Assembly (NCBI RefSeq): GCF_000712295.1
Contig: NZ_JMKI01000037.1
Location: 1 to 64,000, forward strand
From: Synergistes jonesii
GTDB lineage: Bacteria > Synergistota > Synergistia > Synergistales > Synergistaceae
Direction: 5' to 3'
DNA: 64,000 bases
Part shown: positions 1 to 8,487 of the stretch, piece by piece
Layout: the number at the start of each line of letters is the position of its first letter
Position numbering within the stretch: position 1 is the first letter of the stretch
The notes under the pieces: model-generated
What the model saw: the letters and a program-made list of their open reading frames with translations, nothing else
What the model was told of the DNA's origin: nothing
The model's database searches: none
Program-made: the position numbers and the translations under genes

Positions 1-3000
1 TCATCTGCGCGTCTCCGAGTCGATGAAGACCGCTCCGTTGCCCATCTGGAATTTGGCTCCGCCGCCGGCGATGAACTCGCCGCCCGCGCCTAACTGTATC
101 TTGCTGTGCGCGGCTATTTTGTCGCCGATTATCCAGCCGGTGGCATCGGCGTAGCCGCCGTTTTTCAGCGCCTGCACGAAAAAGTTGCCCTCGATGACTA
201 CTTTCGGGTCGTTCGGGTCGCTGGCGTCCACCGCGAAGGGCTGCACGAGCTCGCCGTTTTTGTCTTTCACGAGGTAGAATCTGTCGGCCAATATGACGAA
301 TTCCGAGCCGTTGCCGGCGGTAGCCAAAAGCCCGAGCCCCGCGACGACTTTTCTGCCGCCGCTCGATACCTGCGTTTTAAGCCACGTGGCGGCCGCCGCC
401 TGCGCCTTGAAGTCTGTCAGCTCTTTGTCGGTGCACTTGACCCATGCGGCGCCGTTCCAGCGGCTTATCTCGTTGTTGGGGTTTATCCATAAGTCGCCCA
501 ATTTCAGCGGCTTGTCCACCGTGCCCGCCGGCGCGGTCGCCTGATTGTAGATGTCGGGCTTGCCGGCAGTGACTTCGGAGAGCGTCTGTATCGCGGCTTC
601 GTTGCCGCCGGATTTGGCCTCTACGGTGCTCACTCGGCTCGCGAGTGCGTTGTCCGCGTTTACGCGCGCGGTGCGCTCGTCCTGTATCGCCGCCTTGCGT
701 TCGGTCTCTTCCGTCGTCACCTTGGCCTGCACGGTGGTGATGGTGCTTGCCAGCGCGCCGTCCCTATCGGCCCGCACTATTTTCTCGGTCTCTATCGCCG
801 CCTGCGCCGCCGCCAGTTTGGCCGCCATAAGTTCGCGCGCCTGCGCCTCCGAAAGCAGCCCCTGCTTGATGCGCGTGTCCAGCGTGTTGTAGTAGACCGC
901 GAATTGTTCGGTCAGCTTCCGGCCGATGTCGTGGGCCAGCATCGCCGCGTAGAGCGCCGCTTCGCCCGCATCTTCGTCGCTCGCGGCTATCATCGCCGTG
1001 CCCAGCCGTCCGTACGCTTCGTCTTTGTCGGCCCGCGTCTGCGCCTCTTCGGTTATCGCGGACATCGCGCCGCCTACGTCTGAGACGAGCGTGTTTATGC
1101 GGCTCGACAATGCGTTGTCGCCGCTTACGCGCGCCTCCCGTTCTTCGCGGACGGCGGCTATACGCGCCGCGGCTTCGTTGTCTATCGCCTGTTGGCGGGC
1201 CGTGGCTTCCGTCTGTATGGCTGCGATGCGCGCGTTCTCTTCGGCCGTGAGGGCCGTACCGCGCGCGGCGGCCTCCGCCTCTATCGCCGCTATGCGCGCG
1301 TCAGCCTCGGACTGTATCGCGGCGGCAGCCTCGCTTTTATTGCTCCCGACGGTCGCGGTGAGCGTGTCCACTCTGCTCGCGGCGGCCGCGTCCGCGGAGG
1401 CCCGCGCTTCTTGTTCGGCGATTATCGCGGCATTGGCGTCGCCCACTTCGGCGAATAGAGTCTGTATGTCTTTGGCAAGCGCCTCGTTTTTGTCCGCCAG
1501 CACGTACTGTTCGCGCTTTATCGCCGCGATGTTGCCGTCCATCATCACTATCAGGGCTTCACGGTCTTCCGCTTGGGCGACCCCCAGCTCGTTCACGCGC
1601 GAGTCGAGGTATTCATAATGCGCGGCGAGGCGCCTCTTCTGCTCTTTGAGCGCGTTTTCGTTGCTGAGCAGCGCTTCCATCAGCGCTTCGCCGGCCGCCT
1701 CTTGGCTGTCGGCGATCTGGAAGGAGAGCAGCGTGCCGTAGCTTTCGAGCCCCTTGCTGTTGGCTTCGCGCACTTCCATTACGTCGGCCGTGCGCTGACG
1801 CCTTTCTTCGCCTACCGCTTCGTCTATCGCGGCAGACCTGTCGGCCGCCTCCTGCTGTATGGCTGCGATGCGCGCGTTCTCTTCGGCCGTGAGGGCCGTA
1901 CCGCGCGCGGCGGCTTCCGCCTCTATAGCCGCGATGCGCGCCTGCGACTCGGCCGCTATCGCGTCGAGCAATTCCTGCTTGTCGATGGAGGAGCCGGCGC
2001 TTATGCCGCTGATCTGCGTGGCGAGCGCGCCGTATTGGTCGGCGCGGGCCTGCGCCTCTTCGGTTATAGCGGCTTTGGCGTCGCCTACTTCGACGAAGGC
2101 GTTGTCTATGCGCAGGGCGAGCGCTTCGTTTTCCGCCGCGCGGACGAGTTGTTCGGTTTCTATCAGCGCTTTGTTTTCGTTCATCTGGGCGACGAGGGCT
2201 TCGCGTTTCGTCGCTTCGGCGATTTCGTTTTCTTTTACGCGCGTATCAAGGTCGCTGTAAAATCCGGCCATCTGCCGGCGTATGGACTGCTCGCCCCTGA
2301 ATCCGGATATGAGGGCGGCTAAATCCGCGTCGCCGGCCGAGTCGTCTACGCTCGCTATCATGGCGTTGTGCATTTTTCCATAGGCTTCGTCTCTGTCGGC
2401 CCGCAGCTCGGCTTCTTCGATTATCGCCGCGCGGTTTGAATCGACGTCGACTATCACGCGGTCTACGAGCGTGGCGATGGCTTCGTCCTCCCGCGCGCGC
2501 AGTTCTTTTTCGGAGATGAGCGAGGCGGCGGCGTTTTTTATCTGCGCTTCGAGTATGAGCCTCGACGCCGCTTCGGCTTCGAGTCGCCCGTCGACTATGT
2601 TGAGCCGCCCGATGAGTTCCTGTTTGGCGTAGGCGATGGCTTGTCTGGTCGCTTTGTCGTTCTCAAATTGGTTGGAGGCGTTCTGTATGACGCCTTCCGC
2701 GAGCGCGTCGAAGTCGTCCGCGTACTGCCCGACGAAGCCGCTTATGGTGCCGTTCTGCGCGTCTATTTTCACTTCGGCCGCCTCTATGCGCGCCACGGCC
2801 AGGTCGAGTTCGACGAGGGAGGCTTTGAGCGCTATGGCCGCGTCGAGCCCCTGCAGGTCGGCTTCCGCCTGCGCGATGCGCGCGGTGTGTTCCTGTACGA
2901 TAACGCTCGACGCTTTGCTTTTGAGCTCGACTTTTTGTGCGTCCAGTTCCTGCGATACGTCGTCTATGCGCGCGTTGACGCCTTCGAGCAGCAGTTGTCC

Positions 3001-6000
3001 GACGTTGTCGAACGCCATGCCGGCGATGCGCTCGTCTACCTGCGCGAGTGTGACTTTCTGCGAGATTTTCGCGGCTTGCGCGTCGAGCATTATTTCGGCG
3101 TTGGAGATGCGCAGGTCTGTTTCTCGCCGCAGCACGTCGAGCCCGTAGATGCGCACTTCTCCGTTGTCCGGGTCTACGTATACGCCGGCGTCGGATAGAC
3201 GGTCGCCCACGTCTTTGACCATGCTTAATGTGCCTATCACGGCTTCGGACAGCGCGTCGAGCTGTTCCATCATTTCGTCTGTGAGGTTCCTGGACTCGCC
3301 GCGCAGCAGCGCCTTCGCCGCTTCGACGTTCGCGGCCGCCTGTTGCGCCGCCGCGCTGATGTCGCCAGACAGACGGGATACGGCAGTATCCGTTGCGTCG
3401 GATAGGTCGCTCAGCTCCTGCGCCGTGGCGTCGGTTTTCTGCTCTACGAGCGCGATGTCGCCCTGCAAGCCCTCTTTTATCGTGTTTACGTCGCTTCTTA
3501 TCCGCGCCTCGCGCGCAGCCACGTCGTCTACTATCTCCGATATGTCTACCTCGATGTCGGGGATTTTCGCTATCTCCGTCTGCAACGCCGACGCAAGATG
3601 CGACTCCTGTATCGTGCCGTCGGGAAGGTCGGAGGCTTGCAGCGCGTTCGTCGTGGCCGATACGGGACCTACTGTGTCGCTGTATATCCCGTTGTCCGCG
3701 TAGGATACGGAACGTACCCAAAACCAGCGTGTATCGAGCACGCCGAGCCCGTAGACGTCGAAGCTCGCGCCGTATATCTTGCCTACGACGGCGGCATCAG
3801 CGACGTCTTCGCTCGATGCCATCAGCACCTCGAAGTAGCCGATGAGCGGGTCGTCGGGCATGTCCCATGCGACCGTCGCGCAACGGAAGCCGCCCGTCGC
3901 CCTGAGATTTACCGGAGCCTTCGGGATAAGCGCTATCCCGCCGAGCGTATAGCTTTTTTCGGCCCACTCCGAATAGCGCCCGTCCAACGAACAGGCGCGC
4001 ACGCGGAAAAGCCATTCTCCGGGCACGGCGGCCGGAATGTCTACCGACGACGTCCGCTGCGCCGCAAAATTGTTCCACGAGCCGGACGGGGTCTTGTAAC
4101 ACGCTTCGTACAGCGCGGCGTCCGAATCGCCGGAAGCCGACCATGAGAAAGTTAGCCGCTGCCTCGGCGTGCCGTTGTCGAAATAGGTGTTGGCATATAC
4201 TTCCAGCCCCGTAGGAGCCGCAATATAGCCGTGCGGGCTCTTTATGCGCACCGGCGGGCGCTTGAGTACTATCCCGCTTTCAAGCTGGAGATACTTGCCG
4301 GAATTGACCTCGCGCAGCGAGACCTCGACGCGTCCGTCCTGCTTTTCCTTGAGCGAGCGCACCGCGAATTCACGCGGGGCCGCGTCCGTGCCGCTGATGC
4401 TCCACGCCGGATTGTCGGAGAACGTCTTCGAAAAGGGCGCGGAAACGTTGACGACGTTGGAAGTCCCGCGGCTCGTTATCTCCCGCGACTCCTCCGTGCC
4501 GTCGTCGGCCACGATGTACAGCGTGTACGTTTCGCCGACTGTAAGGCTCACCGGCGCGTCGAGCGTAACGGAATCCACTCCGATGTTCACGGCCCGACCG
4601 GAGTAGCGGATACCCATTATGTTCGGGTCGGCGATTTTTATCACCGTGCCCGGCATCAGGTCATAGCCTTCGAGCCCCTGCTCAAGCGTGCACTGCCACT
4701 GTTCGTCTTCCGTCAGCAGCGTCCACAGCCCGTGGCGGTACGCCTGCCCGCGGCTGTAGCAGCCGTAGGCGGTGACCTTGACCTCGCTCTTGCCGTAACG
4801 CTGGTATTTGTCCCAATCGACGACGGTCTCAATAGTCGCTTCGCCGTAGTTGTCGGGGTCGTACCACGTGACCAACGCGACGCTGTGTATCTCCCGCGCG
4901 CTGCCGGTGGAATAGGACAACGTACCGTCGTTTATCGTGCTCTGGTTGAGCGTCCGCAGCGGGTCGGTAGGATAGTCGCACGTCGCGTACATCAGCGCGC
5001 TCCCCCAATAGGTCATACCGTGGAATACGGAGGCGATAGACTGCACGACCTCGCGCGCCTCGCCGGCGCCCATTATCTGTCCGTTGAAAGTGTAACGCGG
5101 CTCCGTGCCCCCGAAGCCGTCGTCGACGCTCTCGTCGCAGATTTTGGCTATCTCGTAGAGCGTCCACTTGTCCATCAGCGGGTTTATCCAGCGCGGCGGG
5201 AAAAACTTCTTGAGCCCGTATCTGTCGCTCTCGATCAGGTCGCGCAAAATCCACGCGGGGTTGTCCGTCCATGCGTTTTGGAATGTACCGTCCCAGATGC
5301 CGCTATATGTCCGCGTCGCAGGGTCGTAGTTGCCCGGCACCTCGACGATGAGGCCCTTCACGCGGTACGCCCTCGACGGTATCGAGCTGCCGAAAGTCTC
5401 GGCGTTGCCTCGCACCATCATCAGCGCCGTGTGCGGGTATATCATCTTCCGGTTGATGATTTCCGTATAGCTGCTCCAATAGAGGTCGTTCTTAATGTTC
5501 GACTTCTCATTGTCGTCGTGAAGCTTCGTCACCGTCACCGTCCACGGAGCGCCGCCCGAGAGGGCATATTTTATCGACCACTGGGCCTGCGACATAGTCT
5601 TGTCGGTGCGGCTCTGGTCATCGCGCACGACGACGTTGTTGTCCTTGTCCTTGACGGTGACGCGATAGCTCACCGTTTCGCCTTCTGTGTCGCCGCTGCG
5701 GTCTTCGTCGTCCAATATCTGCCGATAAAGCCCCTGCACGCCGAGCGTGACGCGGACGTGCGTCACGTTTGGGTTCGTGATGGTACGGGTCACGGCGCCC
5801 GAGCCGCTGCCCGACGCGCGCGGGAAGTATTTCGTGACTTCTACGCCGACGCCGGTTTCTGATTCGGTGCCGGCGACGTCCGCGAACGGCTCCTGGTCTG
5901 GCAGCCCGAGCCGAATATCCCAGCTCACATTCTGATATGTGAACGCGCCTTCCGGCGTCTTGAGCGGGTTTTTATTCAGCGCGATGCTCTTTTCGTCGCC

Positions 6001-6120
6001 GGTGTACAGTCCTACGATGGGGCCCTCGGATATAGCCTCGACGATAGTGACCTCCTGCATCGACTGTAGCGTGTTCGGCGCTTCGACCGGCGCGCGGTAA
6101 CCCGAAGAAGAACTGCCCAT
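1..6120 (-). CDS. Tail tip / host-specificity protein J-like (2039 aa)
   Basis: This is the tail-tip protein that contacts the host receptor. The N-terminal ~600 residues match the lambda J type, about residues 640-830 form two fibronectin-III-like domains, about 850-1880 are a very long coiled coil rich in Ala/Glu/Arg heptads, and the C-terminal ~150 residues end in a DUF1983-like tail-fibre module with Gly-rich repeats. At 2039 aa it is much longer than lambda J (1132 aa), mainly because of the coiled coil, which has about three copies of a ~120-residue unit and a 60-bp exact DNA repeat. The ATG follows a GGAGGTG site that overlaps the end of the upstream gene. It is the last tail gene of the leftward operon. 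The family call is firm; the receptor is unknown. Confidence 0.93.
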   Translation of the reverse strand: MGSSSSGYRAPVEAPNTLQSMQEVTIVEAISEGPIVGLYTGDEKSIALNKNPLKTPEGAFTYQNVSWDIRLGLPDQEPFADVAGTESETGVGVEVTKYFPRASGSGSGAVTRTITNPNVTHVRVTLGVQGLYRQILDDEDRSGDTEGETVSYRVTVKDKDNNVVVRDDQSRTDKTMSQAQWSIKYALSGGAPWTVTVTKLHDDNEKSNIKNDLYWSSYTEIINRKMIYPHTALMMVRGNAETFGSSIPSRAYRVKGLIVEVPGNYDPATRTYSGIWDGTFQNAWTDNPAWILRDLIESDRYGLKKFFPPRWINPLMDKWTLYEIAKICDESVDDGFGGTEPRYTFNGQIMGAGEAREVVQSIASVFHGMTYWGSALMYATCDYPTDPLRTLNQSTINDGTLSYSTGSAREIHSVALVTWYDPDNYGEATIETVVDWDKYQRYGKSEVKVTAYGCYSRGQAYRHGLWTLLTEDEQWQCTLEQGLEGYDLMPGTVIKIADPNIMGIRYSGRAVNIGVDSVTLDAPVSLTVGETYTLYIVADDGTEESREITSRGTSNVVNVSAPFSKTFSDNPAWSISGTDAAPREFAVRSLKEKQDGRVEVSLREVNSGKYLQLESGIVLKRPPVRIKSPHGYIAAPTGLEVYANTYFDNGTPRQRLTFSWSASGDSDAALYEACYKTPSGSWNNFAAQRTSSVDIPAAVPGEWLFRVRACSLDGRYSEWAEKSYTLGGIALIPKAPVNLRATGGFRCATVAWDMPDDPLIGYFEVLMASSEDVADAAVVGKIYGASFDVYGLGVLDTRWFWVRSVSYADNGIYSDTVGPVSATTNALQASDLPDGTIQESHLASALQTEIAKIPDIEVDISEIVDDVAAREARIRSDVNTIKEGLQGDIALVEQKTDATAQELSDLSDATDTAVSRLSGDISAAAQQAAANVEAAKALLRGESRNLTDEMMEQLDALSEAVIGTLSMVKDVGDRLSDAGVYVDPDNGEVRIYGLDVLRRETDLRISNAEIMLDAQAAKISQKVTLAQVDERIAGMAFDNVGQLLLEGVNARIDDVSQELDAQKVELKSKASSVIVQEHTARIAQAEADLQGLDAAIALKASLVELDLAVARIEAAEVKIDAQNGTISGFVGQYADDFDALAEGVIQNASNQFENDKATRQAIAYAKQELIGRLNIVDGRLEAEAASRLILEAQIKNAAASLISEKELRAREDEAIATLVDRVIVDVDSNRAAIIEEAELRADRDEAYGKMHNAMIASVDDSAGDADLAALISGFRGEQSIRRQMAGFYSDLDTRVKENEIAEATKREALVAQMNENKALIETEQLVRAAENEALALRIDNAFVEVGDAKAAITEEAQARADQYGALATQISGISAGSSIDKQELLDAIAAESQARIAAIEAEAAARGTALTAEENARIAAIQQEAADRSAAIDEAVGEERRQRTADVMEVREANSKGLESYGTLLSFQIADSQEAAGEALMEALLSNENALKEQKRRLAAHYEYLDSRVNELGVAQAEDREALIVMMDGNIAAIKREQYVLADKNEALAKDIQTLFAEVGDANAAIIAEQEARASADAAAASRVDTLTATVGSNKSEAAAAIQSEADARIAAIEAEAAARGTALTAEENARIAAIQTEATARQQAIDNEAAARIAAVREEREARVSGDNALSSRINTLVSDVGGAMSAITEEAQTRADKDEAYGRLGTAMIAASDEDAGEAALYAAMLAHDIGRKLTEQFAVYYNTLDTRIKQGLLSEAQARELMAAKLAAAQAAIETEKIVRADRDGALASTITTVQAKVTTEETERKAAIQDERTARVNADNALASRVSTVEAKSGGNEAAIQTLSEVTAGKPDIYNQATAPAGTVDKPLKLGDLWINPNNEISRWNGAAWVKCTDKELTDFKAQAAAATWLKTQVSSGGRKVVAGLGLLATAGNGSEFVILADRFYLVKDKNGELVQPFAVDASDPNDPKVVIEGNFFVQALKNGGYADATGWIIGDKIAAHSKIQLGAGGEFIAGGGAKFQMGNGAVFIDSETRR
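1213..1914 (-). repeat. 60-bp exact direct repeat inside the J gene (1213-1272 and 1855-1914)
   Basis: Positions 1213-1272 and 1855-1914 are identical over 60 bases. The offset is 642 bp, exactly 214 codons, so recombination between the copies would shorten the coiled coil while keeping the frame. Both copies encode the same Ala-rich stretch around 'RGTALTAEENARIAAIQ'. Confidence 0.9.
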
Positions 6121-6714
6121 TTAGTTCACCTCCTGCGTGTCGAAGCCGCAGGAAGCGACCAGCGAGCCGGCCCACGGCGCGCCGTACACCAGCGGAATGA
6201 CGTTGCCCTCTTCTTCAAGGTTTTGTGCTCCGGAGAAGAGATAACTCGGCCTTGAATCCGGGCTCTCGTTGCTGTCTATCGTAGGAGTCGGCGAAAGCAG
6301 CTGCCCCAGCCCGTTTAGGAGCATGCCCGCGCCCATCGCGAGCATGTGCCCGGCCGTGACGCTTCCGAATACGACGTTGCTCATTCCCGCCATGCTCCAG
6401 CCGGCGACTGCGAAACTGACGCCTATCAGCACGACGCCGAGCACCACTTTCAGCACGCCGTTGTTTTTGCTGCCGTTCGCGACCGGCACGATGTGCAGTT
6501 CGCTGGCACCGCCCATCGTCATAAGCAGCTCGACCTCTTCAAGTTTCTCCTTATCGCGCAGCACGAAAAATTCGCCGCCGCGCACGGAAGAGGCGAAGCC
6601 CTTCAACTGCACGGACAGCGCCCGCACCGCTTCGGCCGGAGTCTGCACATCCAGTTCGAAAACTTCGCCGAACTTCTCGGCCAAATAGCCGTGGAGGCAA
6701 ACCTTCCTAAGCAT
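6121..6714 (-). CDS. Tail assembly protein I-like (197 aa)
   Basis: It resembles the lambda gpI / TAP-I family, which is needed to build the tail tip with J and K and is not kept in the virion. The N-terminal ~75 residues look like a ubiquitin-like beta-grasp fold, followed by a strongly hydrophobic Gly-rich stretch at about 85-130 and a polar C-terminus. It lies between K and J as in lambda; its start overlaps the end of K by 8 bases and its stop directly abuts the J start. Confidence 0.85.
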   Translation of the reverse strand: MLRKVCLHGYLAEKFGEVFELDVQTPAEAVRALSVQLKGFASSVRGGEFFVLRDKEKLEEVELLMTMGGASELHIVPVANGSKNNGVLKVVLGVVLIGVSFAVAGWSMAGMSNVVFGSVTAGHMLAMGAGMLLNGLGQLLSPTPTIDSNESPDSRPSYLFSGAQNLEEEGNVIPLVYGAPWAGSLVASCGFDTQEVN

Positions 6715-7414
6715 CGCGCCTCACCCACATTCGTATCATTTTCGCCCACATCGGCGCAGGGTCGCGGCGCGAGAGCCGGCGCGCCAAATGCTGCAAGAAC
6801 ATTCCGCCGCCGATGTATACCGCCGCGTGGTTCATCTCGTTGCAGTTGATGGCCATGAAGGCCACGTCTCCAATCTCTCGCTCTTGTCCGGTTACCGCGT
6901 GAAAGCCCGCGGCCGCGAAATTCTCAGCGTATAGATGCCCGCCGCTCTTCCACCATTCATCGGAGCGCGGGAACTCGGGCAGTTCTATGTCTCGTTCCAA
7001 CTTGTACCAGTCTTTTATCAGCGCGTAGCAGTCGCCCTTGCCGTCCGTCCCCGAAGGCCCGTGGCGGAACTCGCGCCTTACCAGCGGCGGAATATAACCG
7101 CCGCCCCACATATAGGGCTCGCTTGCGCCCTCTTCGCCGGCGGAGCAGAGTATCCACGGTACAGCCGTGTCTATCTGGCTTTTCATATCCGATTCGGTAG
7201 GCGCGTCCGGCGCGTCGGGGTGTGAGTGGAAAACCGCCTGCACTTCGTAATCTAAAAAAGTTCGCGCGGGCAGCGTGAAATCGTTACGGCAGTCGCAAGC
7301 CGTATTGGCGAGCGGCACATACACGCCGCCCGCAACGATGCCGCACGCCTCGAATGGATACACTTCCGCCGCGTGCGCCTTCATATGAATCTTAAGTTCT
7401 GCCGTAAGCTCCAT
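6707..7414 (-). CDS. Tail assembly protein K-like, JAMM plus NlpC/P60 (235 aa)
   Basis: It has two domains, as in lambda gpK. The N-terminal JAB/MPN part has an early Glu (FEACGIV) and the HSHP...S..D metal-binding signature near residues 60-75. The C-terminal NlpC/P60 cysteine-peptidase part has the nucleophile Cys in GDCYALIKDW and the His in NHAAVYIGGG. Such proteins act in tail-tip assembly and may cut peptidoglycan during DNA entry. A GGGGGAAT site precedes the ATG. It sits between L and I. Confidence 0.9.
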   Translation of the reverse strand: MELTAELKIHMKAHAAEVYPFEACGIVAGGVYVPLANTACDCRNDFTLPARTFLDYEVQAVFHSHPDAPDAPTESDMKSQIDTAVPWILCSAGEEGASEPYMWGGGYIPPLVRREFRHGPSGTDGKGDCYALIKDWYKLERDIELPEFPRSDEWWKSGGHLYAENFAAAGFHAVTGQEREIGDVAFMAINCNEMNHAAVYIGGGMFLQHLARRLSRRDPAPMWAKMIRMWVRRDA

Positions 7415-7415
7415 G

Positions 7416-8150
7416 TCAGATATTCCCCCGTTTCAGCCCAGGAAAGCCGCCGTAAGGCAGCGGCTCGCTGCCGTAGCGCAGCACGCAGTCGGATAAGCGG
7501 CGGCCGCATACGTCGTTCGCCGCGACCACGGTAACTTCCCCGTTCTTTGTGAAATAGGCTTCCCCCGTATAAGGGCAGCCCTGCGAGCCGGCGGGGACGT
7601 ATTCGAATTGCCCGCTGTCGGCGTTCCAGTGCCGGTATATCCACGGGCACGAATCGCGCAGCGCCTGACGGCTCGGCAGGCTGCAATGCGGCAGATCCAG
7701 CGGGGATATTAGCTCCCACTGGATAGAGCTTTTCGTCAGCGCCAAAATGCGGTCTACGATGAACAAATCGCGCGGGAACTCTATCCCTGTGCCCGCGTCC
7801 TCGTGTCCGTCCAAAAAGCGCGCGAATGTGCGTATACGGTAGAGCAGTGCGCCCTGACCTCCGCGAAAGCCTATGGCCAAATCAAGGAAGCGGCTTGGGA
7901 GCCCCCCGTCGCTTGCTATACTCGCCGTGATTTTCGGGCGCGGCGGGGTGTCTCCGTCCCAGGCAAAGCCCTCGACCGCGAAGTTGAGCGGGGGGTATTC
8001 GACACCCTCATATCTGATGTTGCCTCCGTCTGCTTCTGCGCTGCTCGCCCAACGCAAGATGCCCCCGCCGATAACGGAGGCGTCGAGGATATAAAGCGAT
8101 ATGAACGGGCTCGGCGCAGGCGACTGCGCTTCCTGAACGATAGTCGTCAT
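7416..8150 (-). CDS. Minor tail protein L-like, Fe-S tail tip protein (244 aa)
   Basis: It corresponds to lambda gpL, which joins the tail tip to the tube and carries an Fe-S cluster in its C-terminal domain. Cysteines are at residues 168, 192, 215 and 222; the spacing of the last three (23 and 7) equals that of the ligand cysteines described for lambda gpL, and Cys192 lies in a CPYTG motif like the lambda CPYRG. A GAGGT site precedes the ATG; the start overlaps the M stop (ATGA). Confidence 0.9.
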   Translation of the reverse strand: MTTIVQEAQSPAPSPFISLYILDASVIGGGILRWASSAEADGGNIRYEGVEYPPLNFAVEGFAWDGDTPPRPKITASIASDGGLPSRFLDLAIGFRGGQGALLYRIRTFARFLDGHEDAGTGIEFPRDLFIVDRILALTKSSIQWELISPLDLPHCSLPSRQALRDSCPWIYRHWNADSGQFEYVPAGSQGCPYTGEAYFTKNGEVTVVAANDVCGRRLSDCVLRYGSEPLPYGGFPGLKRGNI

Positions 8151-8485
8151 ATGAATACCTCACGGAGAGTGACCTGCACTTTGAACAGCCCTTTTTCCGC
8201 AGAGCTGCTCGGGTCTCCGACGACGCGCCATTTTCTGACCGGTTGAAACGGCATATAGCGCCACTCGAAAGAGGCTTCCATATGCGCGCGGAAGAACGTC
8301 AGCAGCGCCGCGCCCTCGGACGGGTTCATTGTCTCCCATGTCAGCGACAATTCGGAATACTTATCATTCAACCCGAGCCTGATATTCTGCTCGTACCCGT
8401 CGCCGAACTCGTTTTCTTGGTAGCGCGACTTTATCGTCTCCTCCGACGTCGTAGGACGACGCGCCGGGGTAAAAACATCGCTCAT
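8147..8485 (-). CDS. Minor tail protein M-like (112 aa)
   Basis: It resembles the phage minor tail protein M family, which acts between the tape measure and L. The ATG at 8485 is chosen because GAGGTGG lies 5-6 bases upstream; an in-frame GTG at 8494 would leave no room for that site. Expected features are visible: an N-terminal segment before 'SRYQENEFGDGYEQ' and a beta-rich C-terminus. It is placed between tape measure and L as in lambda. Confidence 0.85.
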   Translation of the reverse strand: MSDVFTPARRPTTSEETIKSRYQENEFGDGYEQNIRLGLNDKYSELSLTWETMNPSEGAALLTFFRAHMEASFEWRYMPFQPVRKWRVVGDPSSSAEKGLFKVQVTLREVFI

Positions 8486-8487
8486 GA

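Noticed and set aside
2663-3721. Second leftward frame (352 codons) within J, Arg-rich
   Set aside because: An out-of-frame reading of the Ala/Glu coiled coil; no start site. Could be mistaken for an overlapping gene.
4231-5862. Long rightward open frame (543 codons) antisense to J
   Set aside because: It is the complement of a GC-rich coding region, has Arg/Val/His-rich content without any motif, and no ribosome site; J itself is clearly conserved.
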